From CAVQCJ01 sp963711005 (GTDB lineage: Bacteria; Actinomycetota; Actinomycetes; Prado026), in contig CAVQCJ010000004.1 in the NCBI GenBank assembly GCA_963711005.1, forward strand, positions 645,725 through 709,724: a DNA stretch of 64,000 bases, read 5' to 3'. Each line of letters begins with the position of its first letter. Positions within the stretch are counted from its first letter, which is position 1. Position numbers and translations under genes: made by a program. The notes beneath the pieces were generated by a model, which was not told where the DNA came from, searched no databases, and saw only the letters and a list, made by a program, of their open reading frames with translations. This document shows, piece by piece, positions 52,542-61,413 of this stretch.

Positions 52542-53786
52542 TCAGGCGGTGGCGGCAGGAACCTCCTTGGCGGGTCCGCTGGGCCACAGGAGGATCACCG
52601 CGACTGCCATCCAGGCGCACAGGTAGATGAACGCGGCTGTGGGGCTGACCAGCGACCACAGGAGTCCGGCGACTGCCGATGCGGCGAGGTTTCCGAGGCT
52701 TTGGATCGCCGCCAGGAGACCGAATCCGGACCCGCGTACGTGGTCGGGGACTCCGTGTGCGACGGCGGTGTGTTCGGCTGTCTCGGCGCATCCGATGCCG
52801 ACCCCGGCAAGCAGGAAGGAGGCGAGGAGCAGCAGCACGCTTGCGGTGTTGATCGCGAAGAGCGCGTAGGCGACCGCGAACGCGATGACGCCAGCAACCA
52901 GGACGATCTGTGGGCCTGCGGCACCGATGCGGTCGCTGACATGTCCGGCGCCGAGGGAGACCAAGGTCGCGGCGAGGTTGTAGCCGGTGTAGAGCAGCAG
53001 TGCCACGGTGGTCGCGTGGTCCTGACCGTCGCCCGGCGCGAGTTGCTGGGTGGTCCGCAGGATCAGCAGCGTCGCGGCGACGTTGCCGACCTCGAACGCG
53101 CCGATCCCGGCGAAGAGGCGCACTCCGCTCGCTGCCAGGACGGGCCGCACCTTGAACCGTAGAGGTTGGCGTTGCTTGTTTTTGGGGCGCTCGATGTGGT
53201 GGATCGCGTACAGGATTGCCAGGACCGCGAACAGTCCAGGGATGACCGACACCCAGATCGCGCCACGGACTCCGAGCCAGCCCACCAGGGCGAGCGCGAG
53301 CAGCGGCCCGCCGACCGCGCCGAGGTTGTCCATCGCCCGCTCGAAGCCGTACGCGCGACCGTAGGTACCTCTGTCGACGGTGTCGGCCAACAGCGCGTTC
53401 CGGGATGGGACCCTCAGCCCTCGCGCAGTCCACGCGCCAGCCCGGAGCACCCCGACCTGCCACACCGCCGTCGCCCCGCCAATAGCAGCCGAGAATCCGG
53501 CCGTGACCGCATAGCCCGCTACCGCTGCCGAGCGTCGCCGAGACGGGTCATCAGCGAGAGGGCCCCCGGCGAACTTGGCGAACCCAGCGGCTCCATCCGC
53601 GATGCCCTCGATCAGGCCCAGGGCCGCAGCTGGAGCACCCAGGGTCGTGGTCAGGAACGACGGGAGCAGTGAGGTCGGGACCTCATGGCCGAGGTCGGAC
53701 AGCAGCGACGCCGCACCGATCCCAGCAGCTCCGCGAGTAAACCAGCCCGAGCGCGGCAACTGCTCAGTGCCATCGGTGCTCGCCAC
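52542..53786 (-). CDS. Major facilitator superfamily transporter
   Basis: A 414-residue protein with 12 hydrophobic segments and a central loop (HHIERPKNKQRQPLRFKVRP). N-terminal features are AAGIGAASLLSDLGHEVPTS and the family-type LIEGIADGAAGFAKFAGG followed by a motif A-like PLADDPSRRR. The GTG start is at 53786. It is flanked by mobile genes but has its own orientation, with a small protein gene upstream on the same strand. Substrate could be a drug or small metabolite and cannot be assigned. Confidence 0.85.
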   Translation of the reverse strand: MASTDGTEQLPRSGWFTRGAAGIGAASLLSDLGHEVPTSLLPSFLTTTLGAPAAALGLIEGIADGAAGFAKFAGGPLADDPSRRRSAAVAGYAVTAGFSAAIGGATAVWQVGVLRAGAWTARGLRVPSRNALLADTVDRGTYGRAYGFERAMDNLGAVGGPLLALALVGWLGVRGAIWVSVIPGLFAVLAILYAIHHIERPKNKQRQPLRFKVRPVLAASGVRLFAGIGAFEVGNVAATLLILRTTQQLAPGDGQDHATTVALLLYTGYNLAATLVSLGAGHVSDRIGAAGPQIVLVAGVIAFAVAYALFAINTASVLLLLASFLLAGVGIGCAETAEHTAVAHGVPDHVRGSGFGLLAAIQSLGNLAASAVAGLLWSLVSPTAAFIYLCAWMAVAVILLWPSGPAKEVPAATA

Positions 53787-53847
53787 CCGCGCAGCGTACT
53801 GACGAGCCGTACCGACGTGCCGAATCGCGGGCGTGCGGAGGCCGCAG

Positions 53848-54123
53848 TCAGGCTTCCTCTGCCTTCGAGATCGTGTGGTCCAGGCAGGACTCCAGCTCGT
53901 CCATGTCGAACCTCTGCCCGTCGAACGCGGTCAGCCTGAGCCGAAGGGCGTCACCGGACCGGCTGACTTCAAGGTCGGCGAGCCGGTCGTACTGATCAGT
54001 CGGGCATGAGCAGTGGCCGGACTGGCACTCCTGGAAAGACTTCATCAGCGCGGGGACACGGTCGCCGACACCCTCGACTTGGATCTCAACCACTTCGCGA
54101 TCTTGCTCGACGGTGTACCTCAT
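53848..54123 (-). CDS. Small Cys-containing protein, unknown function
   Basis: A 91-residue protein with ATG 54123 after AGGAGG. It begins MRYTVEQDREVVEIQVEGVG, has a Cys motif QECQSGHCSCPTDQYDRLAD (CxxxxCxC at about residues 33-40) and ends with DMDELESCLDHTISKAEEA. The Cys/His motif could bind a metal. It lies upstream of and in the same direction as the MFS gene with a 61-base gap, so a metal or metabolite link to the transporter is possible but not shown. I do not recognise the family. Confidence 0.65.
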   Translation of the reverse strand: MRYTVEQDREVVEIQVEGVGDRVPALMKSFQECQSGHCSCPTDQYDRLADLEVSRSGDALRLRLTAFDGQRFDMDELESCLDHTISKAEEA

Positions 54124-54347
54124 GGCGACCTCCTGAAGTCTCCCCTCGCAGTATCGCGCGGAGGCCAAGGTGCTGCTACGGGGCCTTGGTCTTGAGCGCA
54201 CCGAAGTGCCCGATGGTGGACTGCCGCTGGGCGTGGGGCTTGTGTGGTCGTAGCGTCCGTGGCGTTGCCGGGTTGACTCGCGAAGTGCCTGCCTTGCTGG
54301 CTTGTGAACGAACTGTCGCCCGGTGGCGTCGACCGCGGTGTGACTCA

Positions 54348-55570
54348 ACAGAGGCTTGGCCACTCCCATCGGGACTGTCCGCCGCGGGTTCCTCATCGGC
54401 TCGAGCGGTAGGAGCAGGCGGTGCAGATCATCGGGATCGACCCACATAAGGGGTCACACACGGCGGTGGCGATCGGCGCGGACGGAACGGTCATCTCCTC
54501 GGTGCGGGTGATTGCGAGTCGGCGGCAGGTCGATCGGCTGCTCGCGTTCGCATCCCAGTGGCCGCGGCGGCTGTGGGCGGTGGAGGGTGCGGCTGGCGTC
54601 GGCCGGTTGCTGGCCCAGTAGCTGGTCGCCCGCGGTGAGCACGTGGTGGACGTGCCGCCGTCGCTGTCGGCCCGGGTGCGGGTCTTGTCGGGGCGGTCGG
54701 GTCGCAAGAGCGACGCGCATGATGCGACCGCGGTCGCCTTGGCCGCGTTGCACAACCCGACGTTGAGCCAGGTCAGCGCCGAGGACGACAGCCGCGGCGT
54801 GCGGCTGCTATCCGAGCGGCGTCATCAGCTGACCGCGGCCCGCACCCAGGCCGTCACCCGGCTGCACGGGCTGCTCGCCGAGCTCGTCGAAGGCGGTGCG
54901 GACAAACAACTCTCGGCCGCCAGAGCGGCCGTGCTGCTGCGCCGGATCCACCCGACCACGGACCTGGACGTGATCCGCAAGGACCTGGCCCGCGACCTCC
55001 TGGACGACGTGCGACGCCTGGACGCCAAGCTGGCCGCCAACCACCATCGCATCGCGGCCGCGGTCGCCGCCAGCGGCACCACCCTCGCCCAGATCCAAGG
55101 GATCGGAGTGATCACCGCCGCCAAGATCTTGGGCCACACCGGTCCGATCGCCCGCTTCGCCGACCGCGCCCACTACGCGTCCTACGCCGGCGTCGCCCCG
55201 ATCGAGGCCTCCTCCGGCGCCGTGCAGCGACACCGGCTGTCTCGGCGCGGCAACCGTCAGCTCAACAGCGCCCTGCACGGTGTCGCGATCACCCAACAAC
55301 GCCACCCCGGCCCAGGCCGGGACTACTACGCGAAGAAGATCGCCGAGGGCAAGACCGCGGCGAAGCCCGCCGAGCCCTCAAACGCCACCTCGCCGACCTG
55401 GTCTACGCCGCCTTGGTTGCGGACGCGCAGCGGAGCCCGGGAGGACAAGCGGGGGCGTCTGCAAGATCCAGCGCGGCTGACCTGATTCCCCATGGCCAAC
55501 ACTTCGGATAAGTCACTTCCCGGGCTCCACCAGCAGGCTACAACCGACGTCGCTTGACACACAGAGGCTT
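54348..55570 (+). mobile_element. IS110-family insertion sequence remnant
   Basis: The broken transposase gene (54421-55511) is flanked by a 10-bp direct repeat ACAGAGGCTT at 54348-54357 and 55561-55570, embedded in similar contexts (TGACTCA-ACAGAGGCTT and TTGACAC-ACAGAGGCTT). IS110 elements have no terminal inverted repeats, so direct matches may be target-core sequences. The true boundaries and any bridge RNA were not determined. The 297 bases between the small Cys gene and the transposase show no gene. Confidence 0.5.
54421..55511 (+). pseudogene. IS110-family transposase, inactivated
   Basis: The reading frame begins IIGIDPHKGSHTAVAIGADG (DEDD-type first Asp) and continues to VDVPPSLSARVRVLSGRSG. 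TAG at 54619-54621 interrupts it, apparently from CAG. The C-terminal transposase part is recognisable as GVITAAKILGHTGPIARFAD and SGAVQRHRLSRRGNRQLNSA. Near 55357-55362 the frame shifts by one, after which KRHLADLVYAALVADAQRSP reads in another frame to TAA at 55509-55511. Two separate lesions mean it is not functional unless reads differ. Confidence 0.85.
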
Positions 55571-55812
55571 CGTTCTGTTCGCCCCAGACCCGGCAATAGG
55601 TGCGGACTCTTCCGGCTCCGCTGAGGTCGAGAAGGAGCTGCGGCGGATGCCAATGTCGCGCCAGCCCTCACGGCGGACTGCGCCGGGATACCAGCCGTCG
55701 AACCCTCCGTAGTCGAGATAGTCGGATTTCGCGACATGGCTTCCCTCCGTGCGCTGATCCCGGTCGACTCGGCACCGTCCAACATCGGGTTCGGACTCCC
55801 GTGGGAGCAGTC

Positions 55813-57066
55813 ATGAGACTTGACCGGGGTATCAGCCGGCGCGGCGGATTCCTGCGCGTTGCCGCGGTCGCCGCGGCGGGGGTAGTGACCTCGGCGCTTC
55901 TCGCCGCACCGCATGCGGAGGCCGCTACCACTACCTCGGTGTGGAACGCCCAAGGGTTCGATACGAGGCAGTCGTACTGGAATCCGAAGGAAACCGTCAT
56001 GAAGCCCGGCGTAGTCAAGGTGATGAAGAAGAGCTTCTCCATCCCAACTGCCCCGGTACCGGCTGGCACGGACACAAGTTCGTCGTGTCTCTACCCCGTC
56101 CCTCCGGTCACGTCGGCAGGACAGCTATTCGAGGTGGGGCCGGACGGGATCTCCGCGTACAACCAGTGGTCCGGTCAGCGGCTGTGGAACGTCCAGCTAA
56201 CGGACCAGTACTCCTTCCCGATGCTGCAAGTGGTCGGACAAGACTTGGTGGTGGCCCTGACCGACTGCTTGTCCGAGAGCAACGCCCACAGTCGGGTGCT
56301 TGTTCTGAACACGGCAACGGGAGCATCGGCGTTCCCATCCTGGGCGCCCCTCGATGCGATCAACTCGATGTCTGTAGTCAACAACGTCGTGGTGACCTAC
56401 GAGACCAACGACGCTACGTCGGAGATTCGCGGCTATGACCTGTCGGGACACCAACTCTGGACAACCGACAGCGATTGGGGCACGTTCCCGGCTGGAATCC
56501 AGAACGCCAGCGGCATGATCTATCGGACCAACACCATCATCGCGGCCAACGGACTCGTGTTCACGGTCGACCCGAACGGCTACTACTACCACCTGCGCAT
56601 CAGCGACGGCCTCGCCACCAAGCTCACGCCTGGGGGCGCCGCACCTGTCGTCCGCAGCCAGGACGGCAAGGATCTGTACGCGATCGGCGGTTCCAATTTG
56701 TACGACATCGACCCCGCCACCGGCCAGCTCAAGGGATTCCAGGAGGTCCTGGGTCGCGGCTCGCCGTTCATGGCCGTGGACGCGACCGCCATCTACAGCG
56801 CCTGTGCCGGTACCGCGCTGTGCGCCACCGCACGATCTGACGGCCACACACTGTGGACCGTCAACGCTGGAGGGGCTGGGCAGCCAGTCGTCGCGGCGGG
56901 GGTCGTGTACTTTGCCGGCAGGGCGTTCAGGACAACGACCGGCGCACGAATCAAGAACGCTTCTGACGGCCTGCAGGTCACGACCGTGGCGGGGGGCCGG
57001 GTCTACGGACTCCGCTTCGGCACCCCGACATCAATAGCCGCGACCGCCCTCGAGTCCTACAAGTAG
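55813..57066 (+). CDS. Secreted PQQ/WD-type beta-propeller protein
   Basis: A 417-residue secreted protein. The N-terminus RGISRRGGFLRVAAVAAAGV has a twin-arginine-like SRRGGFLR and a hydrophobic core, cleaved probably after PHAEA (near residue 38). The mature part has PQQ-type propeller repeats such as SAYNQWSGQRLWNVQL, EIRGYDLSGHQLWTTDSD and LYDIDPATGQLKGFQEVLG. The start ATG 55813 has GGGAG upstream. Codon use is less GC-rich than the chromosomal genes, consistent with transfer. The 301 bases before it (55512-55812) show only the IS right end and a weak antisense reading frame. Confidence 0.75.
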   Translation: MRLDRGISRRGGFLRVAAVAAAGVVTSALLAAPHAEAATTTSVWNAQGFDTRQSYWNPKETVMKPGVVKVMKKSFSIPTAPVPAGTDTSSSCLYPVPPVTSAGQLFEVGPDGISAYNQWSGQRLWNVQLTDQYSFPMLQVVGQDLVVALTDCLSESNAHSRVLVLNTATGASAFPSWAPLDAINSMSVVNNVVVTYETNDATSEIRGYDLSGHQLWTTDSDWGTFPAGIQNASGMIYRTNTIIAANGLVFTVDPNGYYYHLRISDGLATKLTPGGAAPVVRSQDGKDLYAIGGSNLYDIDPATGQLKGFQEVLGRGSPFMAVDATAIYSACAGTALCATARSDGHTLWTVNAGGAGQPVVAAGVVYFAGRAFRTTTGARIKNASDGLQVTTVAGGRVYGLRFGTPTSIAATALESYK

Positions 57067-57175
57067 GGCAGCGGACTGAATCGCCAGGCCACACATATGT
57101 CCGCCACCGATAGGTGCGTCCGTACGACGCGGGTGAAAGATGTGTCGGAACCGCTTCCGAGGCGATCATGGTCCG

Positions 57176-58051
57176 ATGAGTGATGAGCGTTGGCGCGACC
57201 CGGACGCAGCATGGACCTTGAAGCTAAGGCGGGCTCGGCTGCACCTGGAGAGCTTGAGGGACGCTGTGGCGGAGTACCTGAACCGTCGCCCATATCGGAT
57301 GGAGGCGACGCCTGGGGAGAGTCCGCACTTGCTCAACTACACCCTCCACCTGGAGGAGCCCGTGCCCCCGTCCCTCTCTGTAATCGTCGGCGACCTTCTG
57401 CACAACCTGCGTTCCGCGCTAGACGCCTTCGCCTTTGAGTTGGCCCGAACCCACTACGGTCCCGGCCTGGACGGTGATGATGGGCTGCAGGAGATCAGCG
57501 GCTTTCCGATCGTCGCGGCGCGGGACGAACTGGACGCCTGGATCGGACGGCGGCGGCGACGGGGCGAGCTGTTCGGAGACGACCAGCTCACGGTCTTGCA
57601 CTGGATCCAGTCCACGTACTGGAGCGAGCGTGGAGCTGAAGCCCTTGGCCAGCCATACGACCGAGAGCTCACGCGCAGCATGGACCCGCTCAGCCGACTT
57701 ACCTGGCTTCACAACCTGGACAAGCACCGACGCCTGGTGATCGCCGCGTTCGCTCCCGACGTACCTAGCTGGGGTAGCAACGGCGTGGTGCCTTCTCAGC
57801 GCCAGTTCAGAGGGCTGGCACGGTTCCCCTGGGCGGACGGCCAGCTGGTTGCAGTGGTGTACGACCCGCCAAGCGAAGCCGGCGACACGGACATCAACTG
57901 GGACCTCAAGCTGGGGTTGGTGGACGACCTCCCAAACAGTCCCATGCTTGACACTCTGACCGGCTTCGTTGGCACCGTAGAGCACACGATCATGTCCGGC
58001 GTGCACTTCACGTTGAACCCACCTGCGCCGGGCGGCGAGCCAAGGATCTGA
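57176..58051 (+). CDS. Hypothetical protein of the mobile region
   Basis: A 291-residue soluble protein. It begins RWRDPDAAWTLKLRRARLHL, contains the helical LLHNLRSALDAFAFELARTH (about residues 78-97), DPLSRLTWLHNLDKHRRLVI and a beta-rich C-terminal part. The LLHNLRSALD motif occurs in actinobacterial hypothetical proteins, but no function is known to me. ATG 57176 lies in a plausible context and removes 12 weak residues of the longer frame. Moderate GC suggests acquisition with its neighbours. Confidence 0.65.
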   Translation: MSDERWRDPDAAWTLKLRRARLHLESLRDAVAEYLNRRPYRMEATPGESPHLLNYTLHLEEPVPPSLSVIVGDLLHNLRSALDAFAFELARTHYGPGLDGDDGLQEISGFPIVAARDELDAWIGRRRRRGELFGDDQLTVLHWIQSTYWSERGAEALGQPYDRELTRSMDPLSRLTWLHNLDKHRRLVIAAFAPDVPSWGSNGVVPSQRQFRGLARFPWADGQLVAVVYDPPSEAGDTDINWDLKLGLVDDLPNSPMLDTLTGFVGTVEHTIMSGVHFTLNPPAPGGEPRI

Positions 58052-58115
58052 GGCCGGAGGTGGCCCGCTCTATGCCGAGCCACGCCTCCTCTCCGCCCGG
58101 TCGGCCGGCGGCAGC

Positions 58116-58442
58116 TCACCACGGTCCGTCCTCGAGGTCGTCGGACTGAGCCAGGGACGACGGGTACCAGCCTTGTCGGTTGGGGGTGAAGGTGGCGACG
58201 TAGATCGCTACCAAGGCCAGGACGAGGGTGGCCCAGGTGCTGGGGAGCTCGGCCAGGGCGACCAGGGCTGCGGCGGAGGCGGCGATCTGGGTGCGGTAGG
58301 CGGCCCGGTGGGTCATGAGGTCGGTGTGCCTCTCGCGCAGTTCCCGGAAGCGGCGACTTAGCCTGTTGATGACTGCTCCACGGAAGACGATGCGGATGTT
58401 GCTGGCCATCTCGGTCATCACGCCGAACAGCTTGTTCCTCAT
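58116..58442 (-). CDS. Small membrane protein with own ribosome site
   Basis: A 108-residue protein starting at ATG 58442 after AAGGAG. It contains MTEMASNIRIVFRGAVINRL, an Arg-rich helix RFRELRERHTDLMTHRAAYR and hydrophobic segments ASAAALVALAEL and ATLVLALVAIYVATF (about residues 52-85), then the tail FTPNRQGWYPSSL. It shares the frame of the DUF932 gene only because of the apparent frameshift. If that shift is a sequencing error this is an independent downstream gene. Function is unknown. Confidence 0.6.
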   Translation of the reverse strand: MRNKLFGVMTEMASNIRIVFRGAVINRLSRRFRELRERHTDLMTHRAAYRTQIAASAAALVALAELPSTWATLVLALVAIYVATFTPNRQGWYPSSLAQSDDLEDGPW

Positions 58443-59573
58443 GTTCTTCTCCTTCGTGGTCTCTCCTGGGGCGGCGTGTTCCGCCCCAGGAGATCGCTGT
58501 AGTGAGGGAAGGGTCAGGCCAGGACGCGACTGAGGGTGTCCCAGCTGGCTCCGGTCGAGGGCGCTGTAGTCGCCGTTGATGGTGCGGAGCATGTTCCGTT
58601 CCGGGCGGGTGGTGCCTCGGACGATGCCTTCGTGGTGTTCGAAGGTGTTGACGGCCTGCAGGACGCCGTGGGCGGTCCCGGCCCAGGGGGCGACCCGCTG
58701 GTCGTGGTCGTACAGCCGCTCCAGGGTGCTGCGCTTGGTGTCGGCCATCGTCAGTGACCGGCCCGTCAGCCGGCGTCCCTGGGCGTCCGTGCGGGGGATG
58801 GTCAGGTCCAGGAACTGCTGCCACTGAGTCGAGGTCACCGGGATCGAGCAGAGCTGGGCGACCTCGGCGGCGAACTCGTCCGCCAGCGTGTGGATGATCG
58901 CCAGCGCCTCGCGGGCCTCACCTAGTCGGGCGACGGAGTACCGGGAGTGCTTGACCTTGAACTCCTGACCCGGCTCAGCCAGGGCCAGGTCCCTGGTGTT
59001 GTCGCACACCACGTCGGTGATGGTTCGCTTGAACGTGGTCGCAGTCGAGCCGTCGAAGCTGGTCGTGGCCAGCAGGTTGGGCCTGAACTGGACCCCCTCG
59101 GGGGTGGTGATGGACTCCGGAACAGACACCTCGACCCACGCGATCGCGCCGCCCTTGAGGAGACCCGCCGAGCTGATGGACAGGTCGTCGTCCAGGATGT
59201 TGGCGACGGTGCCGAGCAGCCATTCGGCGTACTGGTGCCGTTCGTAGCCGAGGGCGAAGATCCCCATGACGAGGTTGGTGTCCGAGCGGGTGATCGCCTG
59301 CCGGTCGGGGACCACGGCCCAACGCAGGGGTGTTCCCTCGCCGTCGAGGTGGGTCATCGTCTCGACGGTCGCCGGGATCTCGACGGCCAGGGTGCGTGAC
59401 TCGGCGGTCCAGTTGAACAGGCGGCGGCGAACATCCTCGATCGGGATGGGTCCGGGGTAGTGATTGGACTCCTCGCCCTGCTCCTCGGCCCGGTAGTGCC
59501 AGGCGTGCCCCCTCTGGTCGGTGTTGCCGATCAGCGTGTTGATGTTCAGGTCGGTCAGGGTCTCACTGGACAT
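58116..59573 (-). CDS. DUF932 (phage/plasmid-like) protein, fused at its 3' end by an apparent frameshift
   Basis: The open frame of 485 residues starts at ATG 59573 (AAGGAAGG upstream). Residues about 1-350 are a DUF932 phage/plasmid-like protein: NTDQRGHAWHYRAEEQGEES, LVMGIFALGYERHQYAEWLL, FDGSTATTFKRTITDVVCDN and RPERNMLRTINGDYSALDRS. The natural ending SWDTLSRVLA then TGA (58514-58516) is found in a different frame beginning near 58550, so a 1-base change is likely there. As a result the frame runs on into a separate small membrane-protein gene (58116-58442). Function of DUF932 is unknown. Confidence 0.78.
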   Translation of the reverse strand: MSSETLTDLNINTLIGNTDQRGHAWHYRAEEQGEESNHYPGPIPIEDVRRRLFNWTAESRTLAVEIPATVETMTHLDGEGTPLRWAVVPDRQAITRSDTNLVMGIFALGYERHQYAEWLLGTVANILDDDLSISSAGLLKGGAIAWVEVSVPESITTPEGVQFRPNLLATTSFDGSTATTFKRTITDVVCDNTRDLALAEPGQEFKVKHSRYSVARLGEAREALAIIHTLADEFAAEVAQLCSIPVTSTQWQQFLDLTIPRTDAQGRRLTGRSLTMADTKRSTLERLYDHDQRVAPWAGTAHGVLQAVNTFEHHEGIVRGTTRPERNMLRTINGDYSALDRSQLGHPQSRPGLTLPSLQRSPGAEHAAPGETTKEKNMRNKLFGVMTEMASNIRIVFRGAVINRLSRRFRELRERHTDLMTHRAAYRTQIAASAAALVALAELPSTWATLVLALVAIYVATFTPNRQGWYPSSLAQSDDLEDGPW

Positions 59574-59644
59574 GGGTGTTCCTTCCTTAGACATGAAGAA
59601 GCCCGGCACCGCGAGTGCGGTCCGGGCGTGGAGAGCGGGTACTG

Positions 59645-60238
59645 CTACTTCGGCAGGGCGTCGGGTACTTGGGCCAGACCCCGGTAGACCGAGGCACGGC
59701 TGACACCTAGGACGCGGGCGATGGTGGCCACGTCGTGCTGGCCGCTGGCGTACATCGAGCGGGCGGTGGCCAGCTTCTCCGCTGTCCAGACGGTGGGTCG
59801 GCCACCATAGCGACCTCGGGCGCGTGCGGCTGCTAGCCCGGCTGCGGTGCGTTCGCGGATCAGGTCTCGCTCGAACTCGGCCAGCGCACCGAAGACGTGG
59901 AAGACCAGTTTCCCGCCCGGAGTCGAGGTGTCGATGGACTCGGTAAGCGACCGCAGGGCGATCCCGCGCCGGTCCAGCTCACCGACCACGTCGATCAGGT
60001 GACGCAGCGACCGACCGAGCCGGTCCAGCCGCCACACGACGACCGTGTCGCCGGGTCGCAGATGGGCCAGCAGTTCGTCCAGGGCAGGCCGGTGCTCCAG
60101 CTTCCCGGACGCCTTGTCCACGAAGATCCGGTCACACCCAGCTGCCTGCAGGGCGTCCCGCTGCAGGTCTTCGTTCTGCTCGATGGTGCTGACCCTGGCG
60201 TAGCCGAGCAACAAGCCGGACACCGTCTCCATACTCAT
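59645..60238 (-). CDS. Serine recombinase (resolvase/invertase family)
   Basis: A 197-residue site-specific recombinase. Catalytic Ser17 is in LLGYARVSTIEQNEDLQ, followed by DRIFVDKASGKLEHRP, VVVWRLDRLGRSLRHLIDVV with the active-site Arg residues, and the helix AEFERDLIRERTAAGLAAAR. The C-terminal helix-turn-helix is DVATIARVLGVSRASVYRGL. ATG 60238 has AGGAGG upstream. The length is right for the small Hin/Tn3-resolvase group. It is probably involved in resolution or inversion within the mobile region; no target site was found. Confidence 0.93.
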   Translation of the reverse strand: MSMETVSGLLLGYARVSTIEQNEDLQRDALQAAGCDRIFVDKASGKLEHRPALDELLAHLRPGDTVVVWRLDRLGRSLRHLIDVVGELDRRGIALRSLTESIDTSTPGGKLVFHVFGALAEFERDLIRERTAAGLAAARARGRYGGRPTVWTAEKLATARSMYASGQHDVATIARVLGVSRASVYRGLAQVPDALPK

Positions 60239-60323
60239 CGGTTCCTCCTCTCGTGAGACTTTGATTGCGGACATGGGTTGTGAACGCGAAGAAGCCACCC
60301 CGGAGGGTGGCTGGGAGTGGGTC

Positions 60324-60608
60324 TCAGAAACCCACGAATGTGAGGCGAGTGATGGGGGGCCGAGTGTCGACTTCTCGCCTACCTTCGTGTTCATGCCGCA
60401 CCTCCCCCCAGGTGCCTGGGATCGAGAAGCTCACCGAGATCAACTCGTCGCTGGTCAGCGCTCGGTCGTCGCGGTGGATGACACGGCTGGACCTGAGCTC
60501 GAAGGTGCACTGCCTGAGCGCAAGGCCCACGCGGCAATCGTCGTGACCCGCGACCGCATGCGGCTTGTCCGCGACAGAGTCGATGGCGAGTGTCTGAATG
60601 TGGGTCAC
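60324..60608 (-). CDS. Hypothetical protein upstream of the recombinase
   Basis: A 94-residue ORF from GTG 60608. It reads as ordinary protein (THIQTLAIDSVADKPHAVAG, RVGLALRQCTFELRSSRVIH, LISVSFSIPGTWGEVRHEHE) and ends 85 bases before the recombinase start in the same direction. The opposite strand has an overlapping open frame of similar length that looks less protein-like. There is no strong ribosome site and no recognised family, so this is a tentative gene. Confidence 0.42.
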   Translation of the reverse strand: MTHIQTLAIDSVADKPHAVAGHDDCRVGLALRQCTFELRSSRVIHRDDRALTSDELISVSFSIPGTWGEVRHEHEGRREVDTRPPITRLTFVGF

Positions 60609-60639
60609 TCAAGAGACCCGGTCGGCCCACCATAGGCGG

Positions 60640-61338
60640 ATGAGCGACAACATCTCTACGGCGCCTGGCAGCGGCAGCGACGCCTCAGGGGCAGCGCCGG
60701 AGAGCTACCGGTGGCCGCTGATCGCGCTCTTCCTGGTGATCCTTCCGCAGGTTCTCGTGCCGGCCAGACTGCGCGAAGGACCGATCTTGATCGTGCCCGC
60801 CATCGAGGGCGCCGCCGTGCTAGCGCTATTAGCTGTGGCCGCCAAGCCAGGACCGGTCCCGCGGGGCGCCCGCCCGCTCATCCTGACGCTGTTCTTGATC
60901 TTGATCGCGGCGAACACCACCGCGGCGGTCAGACTGGTCGCGTTGGTCCTTCGCAGCACCCCCAAAGGCCAGACCCCGCCGACGGTGACTCAGCTCCTCG
61001 TCGGGGCAGCTATCACCCTGGCCACCAACATCGTCACCTTCGGTCTGCTGTACTGGCAGATCGACAGTGGTGGACCGAGCGGGCGCCTGACCCATCCCAC
61101 GCCTTACCCCGACTTCCAATTCCCCCAGACGGCCACCGCAGGACTTGCGCCACCAACCTGGCAACCACGCTTCCCAGACCACCTGTACGTGGCGTTCACC
61201 AACGTGGTCGCGTTCAGCCCGACCGACACCCTGCCGCTGACACACCGCGCCAAAGGGCTGATGGCGGTCCAGTCGATGATCTCCCTGGCTGTCCTGGTGG
61301 TGGTCATCTCCCGCGTCATCAACATCCTGCCTTCATGA
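60640..61338 (+). CDS. Membrane protein, DUF1345-like
   Basis: A 232-residue protein with about five hydrophobic segments: RWPLIALFLVILPQVL, LIVPAIEGAAVLALLAVAA, RPLILTLFLILIAANTTAAV, LLVGAAITLATNIVTFGLL and the C-terminal MISLAVLVVVISRVINIL. The C-terminal PDHLYVAFTNVVAFSPTDTL resembles the DUF1345 signature. Start ATG 60640 with no obvious strong ribosome site. Function is unknown. It is not clearly part of the mobile module. Confidence 0.68.
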   Translation: MSDNISTAPGSGSDASGAAPESYRWPLIALFLVILPQVLVPARLREGPILIVPAIEGAAVLALLAVAAKPGPVPRGARPLILTLFLILIAANTTAAVRLVALVLRSTPKGQTPPTVTQLLVGAAITLATNIVTFGLLYWQIDSGGPSGRLTHPTPYPDFQFPQTATAGLAPPTWQPRFPDHLYVAFTNVVAFSPTDTLPLTHRAKGLMAVQSMISLAVLVVVISRVINILPS

Positions 61339-61413
61339 TCGTCCAGCCTCAGCTGGCGGCGAGGGTCAATGCGCGAGATCCGTCGCTGCGGTGAGCCTTG
61401 GTCGGGCCGGCCC

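Noticed and set aside
55530..55830. Antisense protein-like reading (SDYLDYGGFDGWYPGAV) near the start of the PQQ-type gene
   Set aside because: There is no plausible start codon or ribosome site and no recognised family; it may be a remnant but cannot be supported.
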